This document shows positions 36,598-44,618 of a DNA stretch of 64,000 nt, in pieces. Each line of letters begins with the position of its first letter. Positions within the stretch are counted from its first letter, which is position 1. A model generated the notes under the pieces. It was not told the DNA's origin, made no database searches, and saw only the letters and a program-made list of their open reading frames with translations. Source of the DNA: Campylobacter_A concisus_Y (lineage in GTDB: Bacteria > Campylobacterota > Campylobacteria > Campylobacterales > Campylobacteraceae); the NCBI RefSeq assembly GCF_902460415.1, contig NZ_CABPTY010000001.1, forward strand, positions 304,655 to 368,654. Direction: 5' to 3'. A program made the position numbers and the translations under genes.

Positions 36598-36786
36598 TTA
36601 TTTGTTTATAAAATTTTTCTCTAGCCACTCGATAGCTTTTGCTTCGGTTTCAAAGCGTCCGCTTTTAGCGACTTGATTTTGCCCCTCATAGAAGCGGATC
36701 CTGATACCGTCTTGGACGCTATCTACCTTTACTCTGGTGATCTTATCTTTGTTTAGATAGACCCTATCGTTTAGTTTTACGTACAT
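36598..36786 (-). CDS. Small conserved-looking protein in the fdhD-modE cluster
   Basis: 62 residues: a beta-rich start (YVKLNDRVYLNKDKITRVKV), a middle strand (GIRIRFYEG) and a helix at the end (AKAIEWLEKNFI). No cysteines or known motif. A GGGAG site (AAGGGAGA) precedes the ATG, 27 bases after the ModE-like gene. It may bind nucleic acid or a cofactor, but nothing shows this. Confidence 0.7.
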   Translation of the reverse strand: MYVKLNDRVYLNKDKITRVKVDSVQDGIRIRFYEGQNQVAKSGRFETEAKAIEWLEKNFINK

Positions 36787-36813
36787 TTTTTCTCCCTTAA
36801 ATTTGATGTGGTT

Positions 36814-37581
36814 TTATTTATTTTTATCTTTTTTGTCGTCTTTAGCTGCGTCATTTTTCTCGCCGTCTTTTTTCAAAAACAACTCCTTAAAGCGCTTATC
36901 CGCAAAATCCTCGATGTCGTTTTGAAGCTGCCTATAGGCGTTTATGAGCTCATGCGCGCGCTCGTTTAGCGTCGTGCCTGCGTTTTCTCCGCCGCCTTGC
37001 TTAGTCGTAAAAAGCTCCTCTTTTAGATTTTTTTGCAAAATTTGCAGATGAGTCCAGCATTTTTTATAGTTCATGCCTAGGATTTCGGCAGCCTTTGAGA
37101 TCGAGCCGACCTCAGCGATGACGTCTAGGACTTCGGTTTTACCTTTGCCGAAGATAAGCTCGCCCTCGTCGTTTTCTATCCAGGTTTTGGTTTTTACTCT
37201 CATCTTTTTTCCTTTCTTCTCCTTAAAACACCCCAACTGGCAGTATTTTACGTCGATTTTATAGTCTTTTAGCGTCGAGCGGATCGTCTTTAGCCCCACG
37301 CCCGCAGCCGCGTCTCTAGCGTCTTTGCATAGGATTCTGTCTTTTTCGTCGGTCATCTGCTTTAGCTGCGTCATAACGGTGTATTTGCCGCGTCCGTTTT
37401 CCAGTCCGCCAAACTGCCCCAGCTCGCAGTTGTCGATCTTTACGCCCATTTTTTCGGCCTCGTCGCTAACCTCGCCGATCTCTACGCCTAGCTTTGCAGC
37501 GATCTTAAACGCCGCTCCGCAGTCCAGCCTGCCATTTGGATTTAGCAGTTTTTCGATCAGTTCTCGGATTTGCTCACTCAC
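36814..37581 (-). CDS. ModE-like transcriptional regulator with duplicated N-terminal Cys domain
   Basis: 255 residues. Residues ~148-235 are the ModE-type winged helix (EVGSISKAAEILGMNYKKCW, then KQGGGENAGTTLNERAHELI). The usual C-terminal Mop/TOBE molybdate domains are missing; instead residues 17-59 and 81-121 are two copies of a ~40-residue unit, each with a Cys near the start and ending CxLGxF (CELGQF, CQLGCF). This may be the sensor part. It overlaps fdhD by 8 bases. Target sites are probably the four ATRTGC-N7-GCATAY palindromes. The tail after residue 238 is only Lys/Asp. Confidence 0.8.
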   Translation of the reverse strand: MSEQIRELIEKLLNPNGRLDCGAAFKIAAKLGVEIGEVSDEAEKMGVKIDNCELGQFGGLENGRGKYTVMTQLKQMTDEKDRILCKDARDAAAGVGLKTIRSTLKDYKIDVKYCQLGCFKEKKGKKMRVKTKTWIENDEGELIFGKGKTEVLDVIAEVGSISKAAEILGMNYKKCWTHLQILQKNLKEELFTTKQGGGENAGTTLNERAHELINAYRQLQNDIEDFADKRFKELFLKKDGEKNDAAKDDKKDKNK

Positions 37582-38356
37582 GGATTCTCTCCGCGCCGCT
37601 ATATACGTTTATGTTTTCGCCGCGCGCAAAGCCGCACAGCGTGAGGTTAAATTTACGCGCTATCACGACGCCAAGGCTAGTCGGAGCCGTGCGCGAGACG
37701 AGTACGGGGATGCCGTGCATGACGGCCTTTGCGACCATCTCGGAGCTGAGCCTGCCACTCACCATCAAAAACGAATTTTGTAGCTGCGAGCCTGCCAGTA
37801 CCGCTTTGCCGACGGCTTTATCTATGGTGTTGTGCTGAGCGATATCCTCGCCGATAAAAAACTGCTCGCCGCTAACAAAAAGCTTGGCCGTGTGCACGCA
37901 GCCCGTCATCTCGTATAGCTCGCACTGCGTGTAAAACTGCCCCATCTGGCGCAAAATTTCGTCTTTGTTAAATTTGACGTCGGCCTTTATAGCGCGCGCT
38001 GCCATAGCCTCAGGGTCGATGTTTGCCGTCGAGCTGCGCCCGCAGCCGCTGATTATCACCTTTTCCTCGTCAAACTGCTCGAGGCGCTTTTCGTTGATTT
38101 TAGCCTTTACCCGCACGCTTAAAGCGTCGCTTGAAAGCTCTATGCTCTCGATATCCTCAGGGCTTGCGATCAAATTTTCGCTGATTAGGTAGCCAGCAGC
38201 TAGAGCCTCCTGATCGGTCGGAGTCGCCATGAGCGCGCCGAAACGCTTGCCGTTTATGTAGATCTCAAGCTTGATCTCGCGCACCAAAATATCATCAACG
38301 GCGCTTTTTTGCGCGCCTTTAAATTTGGTGATTTGGGTCGTAAAAATAGGTTGCAT
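37574..38356 (-). CDS. fdhD: Formate dehydrogenase accessory sulfurtransferase FdhD
   Basis: 260 residues. FdhD moves sulfur from a cysteine desulfurase onto the Mo/W cofactor so that the enzyme is active. The active-site loop reads SGCGRSSTAN: the first Cys of the CxxC pair known from E. coli is kept and the second is Ser. GRLSSEMVAKAV, SRTAPTSLGV and CGFARGENINVY are conserved. It heads the minus-strand cluster fdhD - ModE-like - small protein - cysteine desulfurase, behind a palindromic operator 137 bases upstream. Confidence 0.93.
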   Translation of the reverse strand: MQPIFTTQITKFKGAQKSAVDDILVREIKLEIYINGKRFGALMATPTDQEALAAGYLISENLIASPEDIESIELSSDALSVRVKAKINEKRLEQFDEEKVIISGCGRSSTANIDPEAMAARAIKADVKFNKDEILRQMGQFYTQCELYEMTGCVHTAKLFVSGEQFFIGEDIAQHNTIDKAVGKAVLAGSQLQNSFLMVSGRLSSEMVAKAVMHGIPVLVSRTAPTSLGVVIARKFNLTLCGFARGENINVYSGAERIRE

Positions 38357-38492
38357 GATTTTCCTTAATTTTTGCGAAATGATAGCTTGAAAATCTAAAT
38401 TTAAGATTTGATTGTAGTGAATTATTGTTTAAATCAAGTAAAAACTTAAACGTATTTTAGCGCGTTTTTATCGGTATCTGATGATGATTTGT

Positions 38493-38511
38493 ATATGCAA
38501 ATTTAGCATAT
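38493..38511. promoter_or_regulatory. Palindromic operator upstream of fdhD-modE
   Basis: ATATGC-AAATTTA-GCATAT; read on the other strand it is identical to the fdhF core over all 19 bases. It implies that the ModE-like gene controls its own operon. A weak minus-strand -10 (TACAAT, 38411-38416) lies ~88 bases downstream. The rest of the gap (38357-38756) shows no gene. Confidence 0.7.
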
Positions 38512-38756
38512 TTCTTAAGATATTTTTGACCACGATTTTATCATTATCTATTATTTGCATAAGAAATGAAGGAATAATAAAAAATAGCATAAGGCTAGAA
38601 CGAGATCGCACATAACTTGCCGCATATGTAGGTTAAATCTTGAAAAATCATAAATATAATTTGCAGCCTGACGTAAGACCGAGAAGGAAATTTATATTAT
38701 AGAGTCAAGTTAAAAAACTAATTTTTATCAAGCCGTATTTTACTGTTATATAGCCC

Positions 38757-40034
38757 GTGCATGACTCAAACACGCCGACCGTATATAAAAAGCCCTTAAA
38801 ATTTATTTACGGCGACGAGATAGATTTGCTCATCGTCGTGGATAAGCTTTTAACGGGATTTGACGCGCCAAGAGCAAGCACGCTTTATATAGATAAACAG
38901 CTAAAAGAGCATAATTTGCTTCAAGCCATAGCTAGAGTAAATAGGCTTTACGACGGAAAAGATTATGGCTACATCATAGACTATAGAGGGCTTTTAGGAG
39001 AGCTTGATCAGGCGCTTACTAGCTATGCTTCGCTAAGCGGCTTTGACCCAGAAGATATAACTGGAGCCGTGATAGACGTAAGAAGCGAGATAATAAAGGC
39101 TAAGACTTACTATACTCATTTGGACGATCTTTTTAGCGGCGTGAAATTTAAAGATGATCTGGAGAGCTACGTGGCGGTTTTAGAGGACGTGCAAAAACGA
39201 GATGACTTTAAAGAGTGGCTATCACAGTTTGCTAGGGCGTTTAAGCTAGCGCTTTCTAGCGAGAAAATTTATGACATATTAAGCGAAGAGGAGATCAAAA
39301 CTTATAAGCAAAGGGTTAAATTTTATAACGAGCTAAGAAAGGCCGTGCAACTAAGGTATCACGAGGCTTGCGACTTTGGCAAATACGAAGCGCAGATGCA
39401 AAAGCTGCTTGATACTTACGTAAATGCACAAGGGGTTAATGAGCTTACGAAACTCGTAAATATCTTTGAGACGGAATTTGACGATGAGGTGCAAAGGGTA
39501 GAGGGCAAAAACGCAAAGGCTGATACGATCATCAGCGCCGTAAGCGTAGTGGTAAAAGAGAAAATGGACTCAAATCCAGCGTTTTATAAATCAATAGCGC
39601 AGCAGATACAAGATATCATCGACGAATACAAGGCAAAAAGGCTAAGCGAGGAAGAAAAGCTTGCCAAAGCAAAACTGCTAAAAGACATCATAACTGGCGC
39701 TTTAAAGCCAAATGAAGATAGGTATCCAAAAGAATTTAATGGTAAGAAAATTTTATTTGCCATTTATGATAATTTGCTTGATATTTTAGGCAATGTGGAG
39801 CTTGCAGATATAGAGACGGTCGCTAAAAATTTGAGTATGAAATTTTATGAAATTTACGAGCAGGCCTCAAAGAAACCAGAATGGCACAAAAATATGGACG
39901 TGGAAAACGAGATAACAAGCGCTATGGAGGACGCTCTTTGGGAGATAGAGGATGAATATGACGTTTCTATCGAAGAGAAGGAGAAAATTTACCAAACTAT
40001 CCGTGGAATAGAGATAAGCTTTTATGTTAAATGA
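38757..40034 (+). pseudogene. hsdR: Type I restriction enzyme R subunit, 5'-truncated
   Basis: 425 residues that match only the C-terminal part of HsdR: the last helicase motif region (LLIVVDKLLTGFDAPRASTLY and QAIARVNRLYDGKDYGYIID) and the helical tail. The N-terminal nuclease and ATP-binding motifs are absent, and a TAG lies two codons before the GTG that opens the frame. No hsdM or hsdS is near. It is a deletion remnant whose sequence is otherwise well kept, which suggests a fairly recent event. Confidence 0.85.
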
Positions 40035-40683
40035 GGTGAAAATCATCAAAAAAGAGGTGAAAAATATCACCTTGAAAGTTAGACCAAATGGCGAAGCGAT
40101 CCTAACGGCGCCAAAAACGACAAGCGATGAGCATATAAAATTTATCATAAAAAAAAGAGCTAAATGGATAGCGCAAAAACGTGCGTTTTTTGCCTCATTT
40201 AAGGCGCCCGAAAAAGAATACGTAAGTGGCGAAGACTTTAAATATCTTGGGCGAAGTTATAGGCTAAAAGTGGTGCAGTCTAAAGAGGAGCGCGTAAAGC
40301 TACAAAGGGGCTATCTAGAGCTATTCGTAAAAGATAAAAGCGACATAAAGCGAAAAGAAAATTTGATTTATGAGTGGTATTATGAAAAGGCGATGTTATA
40401 TTTTTTCAATATCTTACAAGAGTTTAACAAGATAGTAAAACAAGATATCAAAAGTGTAAAAATAAGGCAGATGAAGACGAGATGGGGGAGTTGCAACCCA
40501 TATAAATCATATATAAATTTAAATATAGAGCTTATCAAAAAGCCAAGAGTGTGCATCGAGTATGTTGTGTTTCACGAGCTAGTGCATCTTCTCCATCCTA
40601 ATCACTCAAAGAAATTTTATGACTATCTGACTCTTTATATGCCTGACTGGCAAAAACGCAAGGAAATTTTAGAAAGGGCTTAG
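40024..40683 (+). CDS. YgjP-like (DUF45/M48-type) metallopeptidase
   Basis: 219 residues. FHELVHLLHPNHSKKF near residue 185 is the HExxH zinc motif with the third ligand, and MKTRWGSCNPYKSYINLN just before it is the YgjP signature. Such genes often end type I restriction operons; here the start overlaps the hsdR remnant by 11 bases, so it is the intact last gene of a broken operon. Its substrate is not known. Confidence 0.88.
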   Translation: MLNEVKIIKKEVKNITLKVRPNGEAILTAPKTTSDEHIKFIIKKRAKWIAQKRAFFASFKAPEKEYVSGEDFKYLGRSYRLKVVQSKEERVKLQRGYLELFVKDKSDIKRKENLIYEWYYEKAMLYFFNILQEFNKIVKQDIKSVKIRQMKTRWGSCNPYKSYINLNIELIKKPRVCIEYVVFHELVHLLHPNHSKKFYDYLTLYMPDWQKRKEILERA

Positions 40684-40785
40684 AAAACCTGGCTTAAATT
40701 TTGGGTCATTAAACATTTTTTGTATTTTAAAACCTAAGGAAAAGTGATGAAAAATTTTTAATTTTTTATTGTTGATAAAGTAAGT

Positions 40786-40861
40786 GGTGGGTTCACCAGG
40801 ACTCGAACCTGGGACCATCCGGTTATGAGCCGGATGCTCTAACCAACTGAGCTATGAACCC
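40786..40861 (-). tRNA. tRNA with CAT anticodon, probably elongator tRNA-Met
   Basis: Cloverleaf on the minus strand: acceptor GGGTTCA/TGAACCC, D-arm GCTC/GAGC, anticodon stem TCCGG/CCGGA around CTCATAA (CAT), T-arm CCAGG/CCTGG around TTCGAGT. Discriminator A and CCA are encoded. The paired first base rules out the initiator. A tRNA-Ile2 (lysidine-modified CAT) cannot be wholly excluded by eye. Confidence 0.93.
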
Positions 40862-40960
40862 ACAGTTGAAAGAAAATCGTATTATACAAGAAAAAGCTTA
40901 TCTAAATATAAAAATATCCTTTTTTATGCAGCGTATAAAACTAGCAAATTTAAAAAGAGA

Positions 40961-40981
40961 AAAGCCCTAAAATAGGGCTTT
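40961..40981 (-). terminator. Terminator of ppa
   Basis: AAAGCCCTA and TAGGGCTTT make a perfect 9-bp stem with a 3-base loop; on the minus strand it is followed by a T-rich run (TTCTCTTTTT). It lies 10 bases after the ppa stop. Confidence 0.85.
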
Positions 40982-40990
40982 AAATTATTT

Positions 40991-41503
40991 TTAATTTTTA
41001 ATAGCAGCGTCTAAAATTTCTTTTGCAGCATTTGCATCTTTAAATTCTTTCACTTTTACCCATTTGTTTGGCTCAAGAATTTTATAAGTTTCAAAGAAAT
41101 TTTTGATCTTATTTAGTGTCGCAGTTGGCAAATCTTCGTAGCTTTTTATCGCCTCATATCTTGGATCGATCTTTGTAACTGGCACAGCCAAAAGCTTCTC
41201 ATCCATGCCTGCTTCATCCTCCATCACCAAAACGCCTATCAAACGGCAAGGGATGACGCTACCAGCTTGGAGTGGATACTCGTTTAGCACCAAAATATCA
41301 GCCGGATCGCCGTCAGCTGCAAGTGTGTTTGGCACAAAGCCGTAGTTTGCTGGGTAGAACATCGCTGAGTAAAGCACGCGATCAACTACGACTGCACCGC
41401 TATCTTTGTCGATCTCGTATTTGATATTTGAGCCATAAGGTATTTCGATTACGGCATTGATTTTGTCTGGATTTGAGCCAAATTTTATCTTTGAAACGTC
41501 CAT
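40991..41503 (-). CDS. ppa: Inorganic pyrophosphatase
   Basis: Hydrolyses pyrophosphate to drive biosynthesis. At 170 residues it is a family I enzyme. IEIPYGSNIKYEIDKD starts the active-site barrel, and DGDPADILVL carries the metal-binding aspartates. AAGGA-like bases (AAAGGACA) precede the ATG. A hairpin terminator follows. Confidence 0.96.
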   Translation of the reverse strand: MDVSKIKFGSNPDKINAVIEIPYGSNIKYEIDKDSGAVVVDRVLYSAMFYPANYGFVPNTLAADGDPADILVLNEYPLQAGSVIPCRLIGVLVMEDEAGMDEKLLAVPVTKIDPRYEAIKSYEDLPTATLNKIKNFFETYKILEPNKWVKVKEFKDANAAKEILDAAIKN

Positions 41504-41572
41504 ATATTTGTCCTTTGTGTTAGAAATTTTCGTGATTTTAGTATTTTTTGCATTAAATACTCGTAAATTTAA

Positions 41573-41911
41573 CTACCTTACAACCTCTACGCTATCTACG
41601 TCGATCTTTGTTTTTGTAAGGTCTTTATCTACTTCGCCTCTTATTCTTAAAAGCGTGTCTTCGTTAGCTGTTACATTGCCCCACTTGTTATTGTCAATCT
41701 CAACAACGATAACGTCACCATTTTTATCAACAAATTCATACTTATCTGATTTTATGTGTGACTTTATCTTGCCCTCAAGCATGACTTTTGCGTCATCATT
41801 TAGTTTTAAAGCCTCTTTTACGCTTATAACATTTTCAGTTTGGTGTTTTGAGACAAAACCTCCAGCCATTGCGATGCTAGCAGCCAGTGAAGTGATGAAG
41901 ATTTTTTTCAT
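41573..41911 (-). CDS. YgiW/YdeI-type periplasmic OB-fold (BOF) protein
   Basis: 112 residues with a signal peptide (MKKIFITSLAASIAMAGG). The rest (AKVMLEGKIKSHIKSDKYEF, DKNGDVIVVEIDNNKWG, and the final GEVDKDLTKTKIDVDSVEVV) is the single OB fold of the BOF family. Members are linked to stress tolerance; the ligand is unknown. AAGGA precedes the ATG. Located between adk and ppa on the same strand but with its own leader. Confidence 0.9.
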   Translation of the reverse strand: MKKIFITSLAASIAMAGGFVSKHQTENVISVKEALKLNDDAKVMLEGKIKSHIKSDKYEFVDKNGDVIVVEIDNNKWGNVTANEDTLLRIRGEVDKDLTKTKIDVDSVEVVR

Positions 41912-41984
41912 TTTTATCCTTTTTGAAGGTTGTTAAATTTAAAGGATATTACATTTTTGGTGTTAATAAATGGTAAGTTTTAAA

Positions 41985-42008
41985 ACCTTGCACCTTTTGA
42001 TGCAAGGT
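41985..42008 (-). terminator. Terminator of adk
   Basis: ACCTTGCA and TGCAAGGT form an 8-bp stem around 8 bases, followed on the minus strand by TTTAAAAC. It lies just past the adk stop. The T-run is short. Confidence 0.65.
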
Positions 42009-42015
42009 CTGTGAG

Positions 42016-42585
42016 TTATATAAGTTTAGCTAGTAAATTTTTGATGTCAGCTACGATCTCGTCGATGCCGCGTTCGCCATTTACTACGTGAAGTAGCTCT
42101 TTTTCGCTGTAAAACTTGCGGATAGGTTTGATCGGATCAAGATATACTTTCATGCGGTTGTTAAAGACTTCGTTGTTATCGTCAGCGCCTCTTGCACGGC
42201 CAAGTACTCTAGCCCTTGCCACGTCCTCGCTAACATCTACTTCGATGACGCCTTTTAGAGAAATTTCATCTTGCTCGCTTAAGACTTTGTCAAGCTCGGC
42301 CATTTGCTCAACGCTTCTTGGATAGCCGTCGATTATGATGTTTGATTTATTTGAGCTTTTGATAGCTGAGACGATCGCATTTACGACAACGTCAAGTGGG
42401 ACCAAATTTCCTTTTGATATAAAGCCGTCTATAAGCTTGCCAAGCTCGCTACCACTTGCTACTTCAGCTCTTAAAAGATCGCCAGTTGAAAAGTGTGCAA
42501 ATTTCTCATCATGCTGTGCGATGATCGATGCGTCTGTTGTTTTGCCGCTGCCTGGAGCGCCGATGATTAAAAATAAATTTTTCAT
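42016..42585 (-). CDS. adk: Adenylate kinase
   Basis: Balances AMP, ADP and ATP. 189 residues, the short form without the zinc-type long lid. GAPGSGKTTDA is the P-loop (8-18), STGDLLRAEV the AMP site, DGYPRSVEQ and GRARGADDN the lid arginines. It follows aspS after a 183-base gap containing a hairpin. Confidence 0.96.
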   Translation of the reverse strand: MKNLFLIIGAPGSGKTTDASIIAQHDEKFAHFSTGDLLRAEVASGSELGKLIDGFISKGNLVPLDVVVNAIVSAIKSSNKSNIIIDGYPRSVEQMAELDKVLSEQDEISLKGVIEVDVSEDVARARVLGRARGADDNNEVFNNRMKVYLDPIKPIRKFYSEKELLHVVNGERGIDEIVADIKNLLAKLI

Positions 42586-42628
42586 TTTTTCCCTTTTTTA
42601 TATTTTTTGAGCGCCTTTGAATGAGTTT

Positions 42629-42680
42629 GAAAATTTCACCCTGCAGCAGACTATATGTCTAGCTTTGGGATGAAATTTTC
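42629..42680. repeat. Long hairpin between aspS and adk
   Basis: GAAAATTTCA (42629-42638) and TGAAATTTTC (42671-42680) are perfect complements. Inside, CCC pairs with GGG and AGAC/GTCT close a TATAT loop. The whole 52 bases can fold as one stem with small bulges. No T-run follows on either strand, so it is not a clear terminator. It may be a processed RNA structure or a control element in the adk leader. Confidence 0.55.
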
Positions 42681-42768
42681 TGCACAACATCCAAAATCAT
42701 CTCAAAAATTTAAATTTTAAAAATAACTCAGATTTAGACATCCAAAAAGTCTAAATTTAAATAAATTT

Positions 42769-44526
42769 TTAAGCCTTTTGCTCTTTTTCTCTTATCCTTA
42801 GTCCTAGCTCCCTAAGCTGTTCGTTGCTAGCGTAGCTTGGTGCCTTTGTGAGTGGGCACTGAGCGCGCTGTGTTTTAGGGAATGCTATGACGTCACGGAT
42901 CGAGCTTGCTTTATTTACAAGCATATTTAGTCTGTCAAAGCCGATCGCGATACCACCATGTGGAGGCGCACCAAATGTCAAGGCATCAAGCAAGAAGCCA
43001 AATTTCTCACGCTGCTCGGCTTCATCTATGCCAAGAAGCTTAAAGACTTTTTGTTGGATGTCGTTTTTGTGAATTCTTATACTTCCGCCACCAAGTTCAA
43101 AGCCGTTTAGCACGACGTCGTGAGCGATAGAGAGGATATCTTCAAGATCAGGCTCGTCTATATTTTTTGGCATAGTAAATGGATGGTGCATCGCAGAGTA
43201 GCTGCCGTCGTCATTTTGCTCAAACATTGGGAAGTCAAGCACCCATAAAAACTCAAGTCTATCTTGATCGATGATGCCCATTTGCTCAGCTAAGAAAATT
43301 CTAAATCGTCCCATATAATCAAGCACGATCTTTTTCTTGCCAGCACCAAAGAATACGACATCGCCAACCTTTAGCTCACATCTTGAGACGATCTCGTCAA
43401 GATCGCTTTGCTCGAAAAATTTGCAAAGCGGACCTTTTAAACCATCTTCTTTCATCTGGAAGTAGCCAAGGCCTTGAGCGCCAAATTTACGTACAAATTC
43501 CTCAAATCTATTCATCTCGCGCTTACTAAAGATATTGTCGCCATTTGGCACTTTTAGCGCTTTTATGCGGTTTTTCTTCTTATCTTTTGCGATAGAGCTA
43601 AAAATTTCATTGCTTGAGCGCTCGAAAATATCGATCACATCGATCATTTTTAGATCATATCTAAGATCAGGCTTATCTGAGCCGTAAGTCTCGGTCGCCT
43701 CTTTGTAGCTCATGCGTCTAAATGGCGTTTTGATGTCGTGTCCGCAGGCTTTAAAGATATCTTTTAGCATAGTCTCAGCCATATTTATGATATCTTCTTG
43801 CTCGACAAAGCTCATTTCGATATCTATTTGAGTAAATTCTGGTTGGCGATCAGCCCTTAAGTCCTCGTCACGGAAGCATTTTGCTATCTGAAAATACTTA
43901 TCAAAGCCAGAACACATCAAAAGCTGCTTAAATAGCTGTGGGCTTTGCGGAAGCGCATAAAATTGGCCTGGATACACGCGGCTTGGCACTAGGTAGTCTC
44001 TCGCACCTTCTGGAGTTGCGCGTGTTAAAACTGGAGTTTCAAACTCGATAAAGCCCATTTTATCTAGGCTATTTCTAGCTGCGATAGCTGCGCGAGAACG
44101 CATTTTAAAGATATTTTGCAAACGCTCGCTTCTAAGGTCTAAAAAGCGGTATTTTAGCCTGATGTCCTCATTTACGCTCTCATCGCCTATCATAAATGGT
44201 AGTGGCTCGCTTGGATTTTCGATGATGAGCTCGCTTACTATCACCTCTATTTCGCCAGTTTTTAGCTTTGGATTGGTTAGTCCTTCGCCCCTAGCCCTTA
44301 CTTTTCCTTTTGCTTTTAAGACATATTCATCTCTTACTTTTGCAGCCACGTCGTGTGCTTCTTTGCTATCAGCAGGGTCACAAACTAATTGTATAAGCCC
44401 GCTAACGTCTCTTAAGTCGATGAAAACAACGCCGCCGTGGTCTCTATATGTGTTTGCCCAGCCACAAAGTATTACTTCTTTGCCGATATCAGCTTTGCTA
44501 AGATCGGTGCAATAATGACTTCGCAT
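42769..44526 (-). CDS. aspS: Aspartate--tRNA ligase
   Basis: 585 residues, bacterial class II type with the GAD insertion. Motifs: the N-terminal OB fold (EVILCGWANTYRDHGGVVFIDLRD), FEQSD in the insertion, FRDEDLRADRQPEFTQ (motif 2) and GIAIGFDRLNML (motif 3). In epsilonproteobacteria it is usually non-discriminating and also charges tRNA-Asn for GatCAB. Divergent from nadK. Confidence 0.97.
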   Translation of the reverse strand: MRSHYCTDLSKADIGKEVILCGWANTYRDHGGVVFIDLRDVSGLIQLVCDPADSKEAHDVAAKVRDEYVLKAKGKVRARGEGLTNPKLKTGEIEVIVSELIIENPSEPLPFMIGDESVNEDIRLKYRFLDLRSERLQNIFKMRSRAAIAARNSLDKMGFIEFETPVLTRATPEGARDYLVPSRVYPGQFYALPQSPQLFKQLLMCSGFDKYFQIAKCFRDEDLRADRQPEFTQIDIEMSFVEQEDIINMAETMLKDIFKACGHDIKTPFRRMSYKEATETYGSDKPDLRYDLKMIDVIDIFERSSNEIFSSIAKDKKKNRIKALKVPNGDNIFSKREMNRFEEFVRKFGAQGLGYFQMKEDGLKGPLCKFFEQSDLDEIVSRCELKVGDVVFFGAGKKKIVLDYMGRFRIFLAEQMGIIDQDRLEFLWVLDFPMFEQNDDGSYSAMHHPFTMPKNIDEPDLEDILSIAHDVVLNGFELGGGSIRIHKNDIQQKVFKLLGIDEAEQREKFGFLLDALTFGAPPHGGIAIGFDRLNMLVNKASSIRDVIAFPKTQRAQCPLTKAPSYASNEQLRELGLRIREKEQKA

Positions 44527-44618
44527 AAAATGCTCCTTTGCAATGTTTTTTAGGCAATTATAATCGCTTTTTTCTTTTGAAAAGCTTTGTTAAAATAAAA
44601 TATGTTACAATCATTTCT

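Noticed and set aside
37325..37838. Long plus-strand frames across modE and fdhD
   Set aside because: Antisense shadows of two well-supported genes; no ribosome-binding site and no known motifs.
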